A DNA stretch of 64,000 nt from Bacillota bacterium (GTDB taxonomy: Bacteria > Bacillota > Clostridia > Christensenellales > Aristaeellaceae): positions 186,001 to 250,000 of the forward strand of contig JAEZIN010000028.1 of the NCBI GenBank assembly GCA_023436585.1, read 5' to 3'. The stretch's first letter is position 1. Every line of letters starts with the position of its first letter. The position numbers were made by a program, and so were the translations under genes. Under the pieces are notes generated by a model. That model had not been told where the DNA came from. It saw only the letters and a list, made by a program, of their open reading frames with translations, and did not search any database. Shown one piece after another: positions 51,664-59,416 of this stretch.

Positions 51664-52431
51664 TCATAGATGGTTCTTTGAATAGACCAAACAATTATCT
51701 TTGTATTGGTTGGGCGATATACCTATGATACTTTTAAATACGAAGGAGAAATGTCGGTAATCCTTGTACCCGGTCATTTCTGCGATCTGATAGATTTTTA
51801 AGCCGGTCTGGGATAGCAGTTCCACGGCCTTGGAAACCCTGTAATAATTCAGATATTCGGAAAAGCGCATGCCCGTGTATTTAACGAATAGCTTGCTCAA
51901 ATAACCGTCGCTGATATGCAATTGCTCAGCCAGCATGCCTACTGTGATATCCATGGCATAATGTTCTTCCATGTATTGCAAAGACTTTTGCATGTACAGA
52001 TTGCCTGCCTGCCGCGGCGGCAGCAGCTTCGTGCCCACAACAGCGGACGTCTGATCCACGGGGTCCAGCCGGGCTGTGATTTTTAGCAGCGTTTGGGTCA
52101 TCACCTTTTCGTCAATGGGCTTGAGTATATAATCGGCCACCCCCAGCTTGATGGCCTGCAGCGCGCAATCGAATTCTGTCAGGGCGGAGATGATCAAAAA
52201 CTCCATGTCCATCTGCCCCTTCAACTGCTTTATCAGGGAGATGCCATCCAGAGCCGGCATACGAATATCGGTGATGAGAAGATGTGGCTTATGCTCCATA
52301 ACAAGGTCAAGGGCCTGCTGCCCATCCGCAGCTTCGCCCACGACCGTCAGGTTCAGCGCCTGCCAGTCGATCATCATCATAAGCTCCTGCCGGATGAGAT
52401 GCTCATCCTCTGCAATGACCACCTTGTACAT
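51664..52431 (-). CDS. YesN-type response regulator with AraC helix-turn-helix output
   Basis: A 255-residue regulator. The receiver domain shows the acidic pocket EDE (8-10), phospho-acceptor Asp55 (LLITDIRMP) and the lysine in YILKPID. The C-terminal AraC domain (about 155-245) has both helix-turn-helix units (GMLAEQLHISDGYLSKLFVKYTG and YQIAEMTGYKDYRHFSFVFKSIIG). It should activate this importer operon on signal from the histidine kinase at 56.4-58.2 kb. It begins three bases after the stop of the metallo-hydrolase gene and ends the operon. Confidence 0.93.
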   Translation of the reverse strand: MYKVVIAEDEHLIRQELMMMIDWQALNLTVVGEAADGQQALDLVMEHKPHLLITDIRMPALDGISLIKQLKGQMDMEFLIISALTEFDCALQAIKLGVADYILKPIDEKVMTQTLLKITARLDPVDQTSAVVGTKLLPPRQAGNLYMQKSLQYMEEHYAMDITVGMLAEQLHISDGYLSKLFVKYTGMRFSEYLNYYRVSKAVELLSQTGLKIYQIAEMTGYKDYRHFSFVFKSIIGISPNQYKDNCLVYSKNHL

Positions 52432-52434
52432 ACG

Positions 52435-53154
52435 CTACTCCTCCGTGGCAAATAACCCGTCCGGCTCCGTGCAGGGAAAGCCCATCTGCATTGCTTCCGT
52501 ACGGTAATCCCGATTGAAGTGCATTAAGTACACCTTCGAACGAAGATGCGGAGGAATGAGCTCCTCCAATTGATACAAGGTCATATGATGGCCGTTTGGC
52601 GGCAAATCTCTTTGCTGCCAGCAGGTATCCTGGTACATGCGCTCCAAGGCTCCGTCTTTTAGCATTGCAAGAACAAGCTCGGGGATGCTGCCCGCATCAC
52701 CGCTGTAGTATAGCGCCGCATTCCCCTTTTGCAGCAGATACCCATAGGCGGGGATGTCCGGCGTGTGCACAACCGGCAGCGCCTTGGCGTCAAGGCCCGG
52801 CAGAAGCGTTCCCAACTCTTCATGATAATGGTACTGGCCGGCCGGGATGCCCATCAAACGCAAAAGCTCCGTCACCTGGCTGTCCGGATGCACCACGTGC
52901 ACCATTTTGCCGAGCCTGTAATAGGCGTAGGAGCAAAGGGAAGCAAGGCTTCCCGCATGGTCAGCATGGCAGTGGGTCAGCAGGACGACAATCTTTCCAT
53001 GGCAATCGTCCGGCAGCCTTCGCCTTCGCAGGGCGGAAAAGGTGGCTTCACCGCAGTCCAGCAGGCACAGGTCATCCCCATGATGAAAATAGGCGTTGGT
53101 ATTGCCCCAGGCCGTATTGTACGCCGAGCCGATTCCCAAAAAGGACAAATTCAT
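52435..53154 (-). CDS. Metallo-beta-lactamase-fold hydrolase (RNase Z-like fold)
   Basis: A 239-residue MBL-fold enzyme with THCHADH (His61, His63, Asp65, His66) and a later YSGDAGS with the bridging Asp. No N-terminal cysteine cluster, unlike the PhnP-like protein of the convergent operon. Cytoplasmic. It lies between permeases and response regulator, so it probably acts on the transported compound. Phosphodiesterase or ester cleavage is possible; function unknown. Confidence 0.82.
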   Translation of the reverse strand: MNLSFLGIGSAYNTAWGNTNAYFHHGDDLCLLDCGEATFSALRRRRLPDDCHGKIVVLLTHCHADHAGSLASLCSYAYYRLGKMVHVVHPDSQVTELLRLMGIPAGQYHYHEELGTLLPGLDAKALPVVHTPDIPAYGYLLQKGNAALYYSGDAGSIPELVLAMLKDGALERMYQDTCWQQRDLPPNGHHMTLYQLEELIPPHLRSKVYLMHFNRDYRTEAMQMGFPCTEPDGLFATEE

Positions 53155-53169
53155 GAGGCGCTCCCCTCC

Positions 53170-53982
53170 TTACTTGATGCCGGATGATACGAAGCTGTTG
53201 ATGAACTTGCGCTGGAAGATGAAGAAGGCCAGCACCAGCGGTAATACGATGATGAAGGTGGCGGCGCAGACATTGGCCCACTGCATCACCGCCTCCTTGC
53301 TCTTGGCGAAGATGGCCAGGCCAACCGTCAGCGGGCGGTTTTCTGCTGAGTTTGTCACAATCAGCGGCCAAAGGAAATTGTTCCAGTGATAGCTGACAGA
53401 AACCAGTCCAAAGGAGATGTATGCCGTTTTGGCGCAAGGCGCGTACACCCGCCAGATAATCTGCATCGTTCCGCACCCGTCAATGGTGGCTGCCTCCTTC
53501 AGGGATATGGGAATGGAGCGAAAGTACTGCCGGAGAAGAAATGTACCAAAGGCCGAGCCCAGGAAAGGGAGCATGATGCCCAGGCGGGTGTTTGTCAGAT
53601 TCAGATCCACCAGCGTACGGAAGTTGGGCATGATCAGCACATCGTTGGGGATGATGATCTGCATGAAGATGATGGCGAACACAATTCTGGAGCCCTTGAA
53701 ATCAAGCACGGCCAGCGCATAGCCTGCAAGCGTCACGGTAGCAAACTGGATGGCAAACGTGATGACCACGATCTGCAGCGTGGTAAGGTAGTATTGGCCG
53801 AAGGGCACGTTCTTCCATACGTACTGGAGGTTGGCAAAGGAAAAGGGCGTTTTGGGGAATAGGCTCATTTCATAGGAAGGCTCCGTAAAGGCTGTCACAA
53901 GCAGCCATAAGAAGGGAATAAGCCATAAAAGCCCTGCCACAAACGCGAGGGCTATGGAAAAGGGAGAGAGCTGCCTTTTCAT
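53170..53982 (-). CDS. Sugar ABC transporter permease (MalG type)
   Basis: A 270-residue six-helix permease with the EAA loop EAATIDGCGTMQIIWRVYAPCA, slightly atypical in having APC where LPL is usual. The C-terminal FQRKFINSFVSSGIK matches the UgpE/MalG group that transports glycerol-phosphate or sugars. It follows its partner by 12 bp. Confidence 0.92.
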   Translation of the reverse strand: MKRQLSPFSIALAFVAGLLWLIPFLWLLVTAFTEPSYEMSLFPKTPFSFANLQYVWKNVPFGQYYLTTLQIVVITFAIQFATVTLAGYALAVLDFKGSRIVFAIIFMQIIIPNDVLIMPNFRTLVDLNLTNTRLGIMLPFLGSAFGTFLLRQYFRSIPISLKEAATIDGCGTMQIIWRVYAPCAKTAYISFGLVSVSYHWNNFLWPLIVTNSAENRPLTVGLAIFAKSKEAVMQWANVCAATFIIVLPLVLAFFIFQRKFINSFVSSGIK

Positions 53983-53994
53983 TTCCGTACCCCC

Positions 53995-54903
53995 TTAATT
54001 GGCATAATGGATTCTGCTGTCCGTGCCCAGGAACTGCGTCATGGTAATCAAAAGCATGATGCCCAGCATGATTACTGTCAGCGTGGAAGCCAAGCCTTGG
54101 TCAAAAAAGATGAAGCCGTTTTGATAGATATAGTACAGCAGCATGGAGCTGCCGTTGCTGGGCGCGCCTTCAGTCATGATCACGACCTGGTCGATCATTT
54201 TAATGGAGTTGGTCATGGCGATTGTGGATACAAACAGCATGGTAGGCATCAACAGGGGGAGGGTGATCCTGCGGAAGGTGGTAACGCTATTGGCACCATC
54301 AATGCGAGCAGCTTCGTACAGCTCCGGTGAGATGTTTTGAAGCCCGGAAAGGAAGAAGATCATCATATAGCCTGCCTCCTTCCATACGTGCACCAGGGCC
54401 AGGGCCGGCAGCACCGTTTCCTTTTGAGACAGCAGGTACTGTTCTCCAATGCCCAGTTTTAACAAGAGTTGGCTAAGCATGCCGGTTTGGGGCATGTATA
54501 TGAACATCCAGATGCTGGCGCAGGCGATCATGGGCATGACCACCGGATAAAAGAAAAAGGTGCGCACAAGGCCGATGCCCCGAAAGCTTTTGTTGAGCAG
54601 CGATGCCAGCATCAGGCCGATGAACATGGAGGGAAGCACGGTCAGCAATGCGTATATGCCCGTATTGCGCATCACCTTAAAGAACAGGGCGCTTTTGAAA
54701 AGCTTTGAATAATTGCGTAAACCTATGAACTCCGGCTGGCGCATACCCAGTTCCAGCTGGTGAAGGCTCAGGTACATGCTGCGCAAAACAGGGAAGACGG
54801 TGAATGAAAGCAAAAAGACCAAGGTTGGCGCAAGCAGCATCCAGGCTGTCATATTGGTGCGCAAAATGCGTGAGCGGGATGTGTTTGAAATGGCGGCCCG
54901 CAT
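53995..54903 (-). CDS. Sugar ABC transporter permease (MalF/UgpA type)
   Basis: A 302-residue six-helix permease with a standard EAA loop (EAARIDGANSVTTFRRITLPLL). AAGGAG lies nine bases before the ATG. Preceded by the hairpin at 54954-54994 that sets it apart from the binding-protein gene. Confidence 0.92.
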   Translation of the reverse strand: MRAAISNTSRSRILRTNMTAWMLLAPTLVFLLSFTVFPVLRSMYLSLHQLELGMRQPEFIGLRNYSKLFKSALFFKVMRNTGIYALLTVLPSMFIGLMLASLLNKSFRGIGLVRTFFFYPVVMPMIACASIWMFIYMPQTGMLSQLLLKLGIGEQYLLSQKETVLPALALVHVWKEAGYMMIFFLSGLQNISPELYEAARIDGANSVTTFRRITLPLLMPTMLFVSTIAMTNSIKMIDQVVIMTEGAPSNGSSMLLYYIYQNGFIFFDQGLASTLTVIMLGIMLLITMTQFLGTDSRIHYAN

Positions 54904-54953
54904 GCAATCGACTCCTTTTTATACATCGAGGAATGAATGGTGTCTTTAAGGAG

Positions 54954-54994
54954 AGAGGGTGCCCCCTTGTGCGTTCACGAAGGCGGCACCCTCT
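54954..54994 (-). terminator. Binding-protein/permease intergenic hairpin
   Basis: AGAGGGTGCC (54954-54963) pairs perfectly with GGCACCCTCT (54985-54994), with further inner pairing. No T run on the minus strand, so probably partial termination or message protection. Confidence 0.6.
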
Positions 54995-55014
54995 ACCTTT
55001 ATTAAAGCCTGTTC

Positions 55015-56316
55015 CTATTGATACCGCTCCAGGGATTCGGTGGCCTCTGCCTGCGCGTTGGTTAAAGCCTGCGCGGGAGTTACCTCCAGCATGATGGCGG
55101 CCTGGATATTGTCGTTGAGGATGCGCCAGATCTTGGAGGCTTCAAAGGTGGTCAGCTCCGGCTTGGCGTACTCCAGCTGTTCCATGGCTACCTTGGCCTG
55201 GGGAAGGCGCTCGTAGTAGCTCTTGATGATTTCCGTTTCGAAAGCGGATTTGCGGGTGGCCACATAGCCTGTGTCCACGTTCCACTGGGCGGCGCGCTCG
55301 GGGGTGGTGGCAAAGCGGATGAACTTCCAGGCAGCCTGCTGCCTTTCTTCCGAAATACCCTTGGAAATGTAGAAGTTGCCGCCGCCGGTGGGCGCTCCCC
55401 ACTGCCGCCCGGCAGGCAGGAAGCAGGTGCCGAAGTCAAAGGCTGCGTTGTTGGCGATGTTGGTCAGGTTTCCGGTGGTGTGGTAGATCATGGCGATCTT
55501 CCCCTCAATGAATTGCCCGGGAAGGTCGGTCCATTGCACGATACCCTTGGGCATGACCTCGAATTTTTGCTGCAGGTCGACCCAAAGCTGCAGTGCTTCC
55601 ACGTTTTCCGGCGTATCAAAGAGCACCTTTTTGCCATCGTCGGTCATCAGGTTCTCGCCGTTGAGGCTGTTCTGCAGGCAAAAGCCTGTGAAAGCCCACT
55701 GTGCGGAGCCGGAATTGAGGGCAATGCCTACGCCCCAGCGTTCCACGTTGCCGGCGCTGTCCTTTTTGACCAGCTTCTGCGCGTACTCCGTAAGCTCGGT
55801 CCAATTCTGCGGCGGACGGTCGGGGTCCAGTCCGGCCTCCTTGAAGGCCTCCTTGTTATAGTACATGACCATCGTGCTGCGCTGGAAGGGGATGGAGACG
55901 ATCTTGCCATCAACAAAAGAATCCTCCATGAAGCCGGGCAGGAAATCGTTGATGTATTCGGTGCCGCCATCCTTGGCGATTAGGTCGTCCAGGGGGATAA
56001 CGGCGTCCATGGCCGTCATGGAAAAGCGCTGGGTGGCAAGACTCAGGAAAAAGTCGGGCGGGGTATTGGCGTTGATGGCCGTCTGCAGCTTGACCACCGT
56101 ATCATCATAGTTGCCGGTATATACGGGGGTGATATGGATGTCGGGGTTTTCCGCGTTGAAGTCGTTGGCGATCTGCTCCACCAGCTGGGCAACGGCGCCG
56201 CCCACCTGGACCGGGTAATAAAAGGTCATCTCCAGGGGAGTTTCCGCCAGAGCGGAGGTGATTGGAAGCATGAGAACCAGGAGCATCAGGGCGGCAAGCT
56301 TTTTGGCATTGCGCAT
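55015..56316 (-). CDS. Extracellular sugar-binding protein of ABC importer
   Basis: A 433-residue solute-binding protein with a type I signal peptide (MRNAKKLAALMLLVLML..., SALA before ETPLE) and no cysteine near it. The mature N-terminus LEMTFYYPVQVGGAVAQLVEQIANDFNAENP is typical of UgpB-like binding proteins. AGGAGG eight bases upstream fixes ATG 56316 rather than 56391. It follows the histidine kinase gene by about 120 bp. Confidence 0.93.
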   Translation of the reverse strand: MRNAKKLAALMLLVLMLPITSALAETPLEMTFYYPVQVGGAVAQLVEQIANDFNAENPDIHITPVYTGNYDDTVVKLQTAINANTPPDFFLSLATQRFSMTAMDAVIPLDDLIAKDGGTEYINDFLPGFMEDSFVDGKIVSIPFQRSTMVMYYNKEAFKEAGLDPDRPPQNWTELTEYAQKLVKKDSAGNVERWGVGIALNSGSAQWAFTGFCLQNSLNGENLMTDDGKKVLFDTPENVEALQLWVDLQQKFEVMPKGIVQWTDLPGQFIEGKIAMIYHTTGNLTNIANNAAFDFGTCFLPAGRQWGAPTGGGNFYISKGISEERQQAAWKFIRFATTPERAAQWNVDTGYVATRKSAFETEIIKSYYERLPQAKVAMEQLEYAKPELTTFEASKIWRILNDNIQAAIMLEVTPAQALTNAQAEATESLERYQ

Positions 56317-56437
56317 GGAAGTTCCTCCTTTTTGTTTTCGGTTGTAAACCGTTCCCGTTCTTGCTCCCATTATATAAAAGCCTTTATGCAAAGCACAGGA
56401 ATGTATCGGCTAAATTGTACGTAATTCCACACATTTT

Positions 56438-58174
56438 TCAGCGATCATGCACACGAATAAACACACTGGTATACTGCCCCGGACGGCTCTCCACCCACAG
56501 GCCGCATTCCGGGCCATATTGCAGGCGGATCCTGCGCATGGCGTTGGACAAGCCGATATGGCTTTTCAGCTGATCCAGCTCACCGCGGTTTACAAGGTCC
56601 ATGATATCATCGGGCATACCGGCACCATCATCTGTTACGCATAAAAGGACCAAGCCTGTCTCCTCCCTTTGGGCGGATAGGGTGACGGTGCCGTGGCCCA
56701 ACTTTCCTTCCAGGCCATGGATCACAGCATTTTCCACAATGGTCTGTAAAAGAAGCCTGGGGAGCTTGATCGGCAGCAGCTCCTTAGGAACATTCATTTG
56801 AAAATGGAACTTGTCTCCAAAGCGTATGTTCTGAATGGCAAGGTATTGGCGGATCATGGCCAAATCTTCTTCCAAGGGCACCAGTTCATCACCGGACGTG
56901 ATGCTGGAACGCAGCAGAGCGCCCAGATTTTCCGCGATAACCTGGATTTCCTTTTGCCCGTGAATTCTGGCAAGAGAACGGATGGCAGCCAGCGTATTGT
57001 ACAAAAAGTGGGGATTGACCTGGGCCTGCAGCGCGTGAAGCTGCGCCTGGCGTAATAGCTGCGCTTCCTCGATTTTTTCCTCCAGCAGGTTTCTCAGTTG
57101 ATGGGTCAGGCGGTTGAAGCTATTCTCGATGACTTGCAATTCCAGGGTCTTCCCAAGGGCCACCTGGGTGTTTAGCTCACCCTTTTCCACCGCTTCGAAA
57201 CCGGTAATCAGCCTTTGAACAGGCACTTGAATGCTGCGCGTGATTCTGTATGCCGTATAGGCACAGATCAAGCCCAGGGAGACTATCGCGGCGGCAATTA
57301 CCAGCCGCATGCGTTCCTGGCTGGATAAGGGTGTGCCAAGGTCTGTGCGCGTCAAAAGGGTCAGGCCGGTCTGTGAAAGCCGCGAAAGGCCGTAGAGCGC
57401 CCCCTCGCTTTCCCAATACTGCAGCTTTTCCGTAGCCGGCGCAAAATGGGACAGCAAAGAAAGCTGCTCATCCGTGCTGGCCAAGCCCTCCAGCCCGGCG
57501 TTTTTGCTGTCCAGCGCCACCAGCCCGTCCTGATGAAAGATGATAAGCTGCCTGTCTGATTTATCAGCCGAGGCGCTGATGATGCTGTGCAGCGTACTCC
57601 GGTATACATCCACGATGACGCAGCCCACCGCCTCCCCGCCCCTTAAAACATTCCGGGCCAGGGATAGGCTGACGGATTCACCCGTATGGCTCCTGTACTT
57701 GTTGATGTGCAGAATGGGGTTGTCTGCTTCGGCTTTCAGCTTTGCGAAGATGCCCCAGCTTTTGTATACCTGATACCGGTAAATATTGGGCACCGAGCCT
57801 GTGGATACGGTCTCATAAAGCGGATGGTAAGGAATTAAGTGGATGGCTACTTGATTTTTCCTGGAAAACATATGCTGCTGCAAAAGCTGCGCGGTTTCAT
57901 ATTTGAATTGCTTTCCATTCCCGAGATACTGCCATACAGCCGGGCTCAGTGAAATGTTATCCAGAATATCTTCATATTCGGCCAGCATGTCTTTAAAAAG
58001 GATCATCATCTGCCGGCTGATGTCACCCAACTCCTCCCGGGCTTGCTGCATGAGCATATTGCGGCTCATGGCATCATAAGCCACCCCGGTCAAAATGGCG
58101 GGAATCAGGGCAAGGCAAATCAGGATCGGCAAAAGCTTATGGAAAAAACTCCTTTTTTGATAGGACACAGACAT
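56438..58174 (-). CDS. YesM-type membrane sensor histidine kinase
   Basis: A 578-residue kinase. The first membrane helix (LLPILICLALIPAILTGVA) and a second (RLVIAAAIVSLGLICAYTAY) enclose an extracellular sensor of about 250 residues. A HAMP segment, the phospho-acceptor His389 in QVNPHFLYNTLAAI, and an ATPase domain with VENAVIHG and DDGAGMP follow. It heads the operon whose last gene is the response regulator, an unusual separation of the pair by the transporter. The ATG at 58174 is very close to GGAAGGG; a GTG at 58168 is better spaced, and an upstream ATG at 58207 is possible. It senses the extracellular substrate or its binding protein. Confidence 0.92.
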   Translation of the reverse strand: MSVSYQKRSFFHKLLPILICLALIPAILTGVAYDAMSRNMLMQQAREELGDISRQMMILFKDMLAEYEDILDNISLSPAVWQYLGNGKQFKYETAQLLQQHMFSRKNQVAIHLIPYHPLYETVSTGSVPNIYRYQVYKSWGIFAKLKAEADNPILHINKYRSHTGESVSLSLARNVLRGGEAVGCVIVDVYRSTLHSIISASADKSDRQLIIFHQDGLVALDSKNAGLEGLASTDEQLSLLSHFAPATEKLQYWESEGALYGLSRLSQTGLTLLTRTDLGTPLSSQERMRLVIAAAIVSLGLICAYTAYRITRSIQVPVQRLITGFEAVEKGELNTQVALGKTLELQVIENSFNRLTHQLRNLLEEKIEEAQLLRQAQLHALQAQVNPHFLYNTLAAIRSLARIHGQKEIQVIAENLGALLRSSITSGDELVPLEEDLAMIRQYLAIQNIRFGDKFHFQMNVPKELLPIKLPRLLLQTIVENAVIHGLEGKLGHGTVTLSAQREETGLVLLCVTDDGAGMPDDIMDLVNRGELDQLKSHIGLSNAMRRIRLQYGPECGLWVESRPGQYTSVFIRVHDR

Positions 58175-58325
58175 CCCTTCCCGGCACCGGTATTTTGGCC
58201 TTAGCATATGGTCTCAAAGCTCTCCGCGTTGTAAGGAGTATTGTTTCGACACCGTTCGCGCTTTTCCTTTCCCCGGATAGCTGTCAAATAGATGCCCATT
58301 TTGCAACAGAATCCATGTACGATCT

Positions 58326-58480
58326 TCAATACAGTATTTGCAATGCGTTTTCGCCAAGTATCTCCTGTATAATCTTCAAGCTCGGAGGGATTTGTGTTAA
58401 CCTGTGTATACCTTTTATGGAATCATTTTCAATCCCTTTGCAGTAGCAGGCAATTTCAAATACATGGGGACCAACTGGAT
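58326..58480 (-). pseudogene. C-terminal remnant of an amidohydrolase-family gene
   Basis: In the 312-bp gap between the kinase and the DeoR gene, the minus strand has an open frame ending at 58326 that reads ...IPPSLKIIQEILGENALQILY. The pattern of helix, ILGENA and a final hydrophobic residue or two is the usual ending of amidohydrolase-2 TIM-barrel enzymes. Nothing of the rest of such a gene is present; it is replaced by deoR, which ends at 58487. No start or ribosome site. Probably a deletion scar. Confidence 0.45.
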
Positions 58481-58486
58481 TCTGCG

Positions 58487-59221
58487 CTACGATTTGCGCA
58501 TCCTTTTTTTCCAATCCTCGGGAATCTCTGCCTCGCAGAACATATCATCCACATCGTCAATAGGACACAGTGTGTAAAAGAATTCCAAACCAATTTTGTT
58601 AGATGTGGCAAGAAAAACCTTTCGCTTGGCATGCTTGAACATAAGCTGGCGCATCTGTGATTCTTCCATGGAGGAATCGGTAAGCCGTCCATCTGCGCTA
58701 ATCCCACGGCAGGAGAAGAAAAACAGATCGGCGTTCATGCTTTCGATCAGGTGTTCCGCATGCCTGCCGATAAAGGAATAGGAATTGTCGATCATTACAC
58801 CACCGGTGACAAGGGTTTTGATATGCTGTTCCCCCAAAGCCAGGGCGGCTTTCAAGCCGCTGGTGATGACCAGAAGATTGGTAAAGCCCGTAAGGTACGG
58901 AATGAGGCTGTATGCGGTGGAAGAAGCATCGATAAAGATCACATCATTATCCTTTACCAATGCCGTGGCTTTTTTGCCAATGCTGTATTTTGCTTCCATC
59001 TGCTCATTTTCGCGCATATACAACGGCACATCCTTGTTGGATTTCATTCGCATCGCGCCGCCGTAAATCCGCCTGATCAGGCCGTTTTTTTCCAGGGACT
59101 CTAAATCCCTGCGGATAGTCGCCTCACTGACATATAATAATTTTGATAGCTTCTTTACCGACGTTGCCCGGTCGTCCTGAAGTATTTCCAAAATTTTTTC
59201 ATACCGCTCCATACAAAACAT
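58487..59221 (-). CDS. DeoR-family transcriptional repressor
   Basis: A 244-residue repressor with an N-terminal helix-turn-helix (TSVKKLSKLLYVSEATIRRDLESLEKNGLIRRIYGGA, near residues 20-56) and the DeoR sensor domain that binds sugar phosphates (FIDASSTAYSLIPYL, VTGGVMIDNSYSFIG, SCRGISADGRLTDSS). ATG 59221 follows GAGGGAAA; ATG 59263 or 59212 are alternatives. It is divergent from the AraM-like dehydrogenase, with a perfect palindrome between them as candidate operator. Confidence 0.92.
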   Translation of the reverse strand: MFCMERYEKILEILQDDRATSVKKLSKLLYVSEATIRRDLESLEKNGLIRRIYGGAMRMKSNKDVPLYMRENEQMEAKYSIGKKATALVKDNDVIFIDASSTAYSLIPYLTGFTNLLVITSGLKAALALGEQHIKTLVTGGVMIDNSYSFIGRHAEHLIESMNADLFFFSCRGISADGRLTDSSMEESQMRQLMFKHAKRKVFLATSNKIGLEFFYTLCPIDDVDDMFCEAEIPEDWKKRMRKS

Positions 59222-59262
59222 GCTGCTTTCCCTCTGCTTCATGATGCTGTGCCTTCTCAACA

Positions 59263-59281
59263 TATCATCATAATGATGATA
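59263..59281. promoter_or_regulatory. Candidate DeoR operator
   Basis: TATCATCAT-A-ATGATGATA, a perfect 19-bp palindrome 42 bp from the repressor start and 57 bp from the divergent promoter. Confidence 0.55.
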
Positions 59282-59337
59282 AACTTTGCGCGTTTCCTAC
59301 CGGTTTCATGATTAATTGGCAATCAAAATGAAGTCGA

Positions 59338-59365
59338 TTGACAAATTAGTTTTGAACCCTATACA
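59338..59365 (+). promoter_or_regulatory. Promoter of the AraM-like gene
   Basis: TTGACA (59338-59343) and TATACA (59360-59365) with 16 bases between; TACAAT at 59362-59367 is an alternative -10. Confidence 0.6.
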
Positions 59366-59416
59366 ATGAAAATGAACACCGGCAAACATTATTTATGCCA
59401 GCAAAGGAATAGAGAA

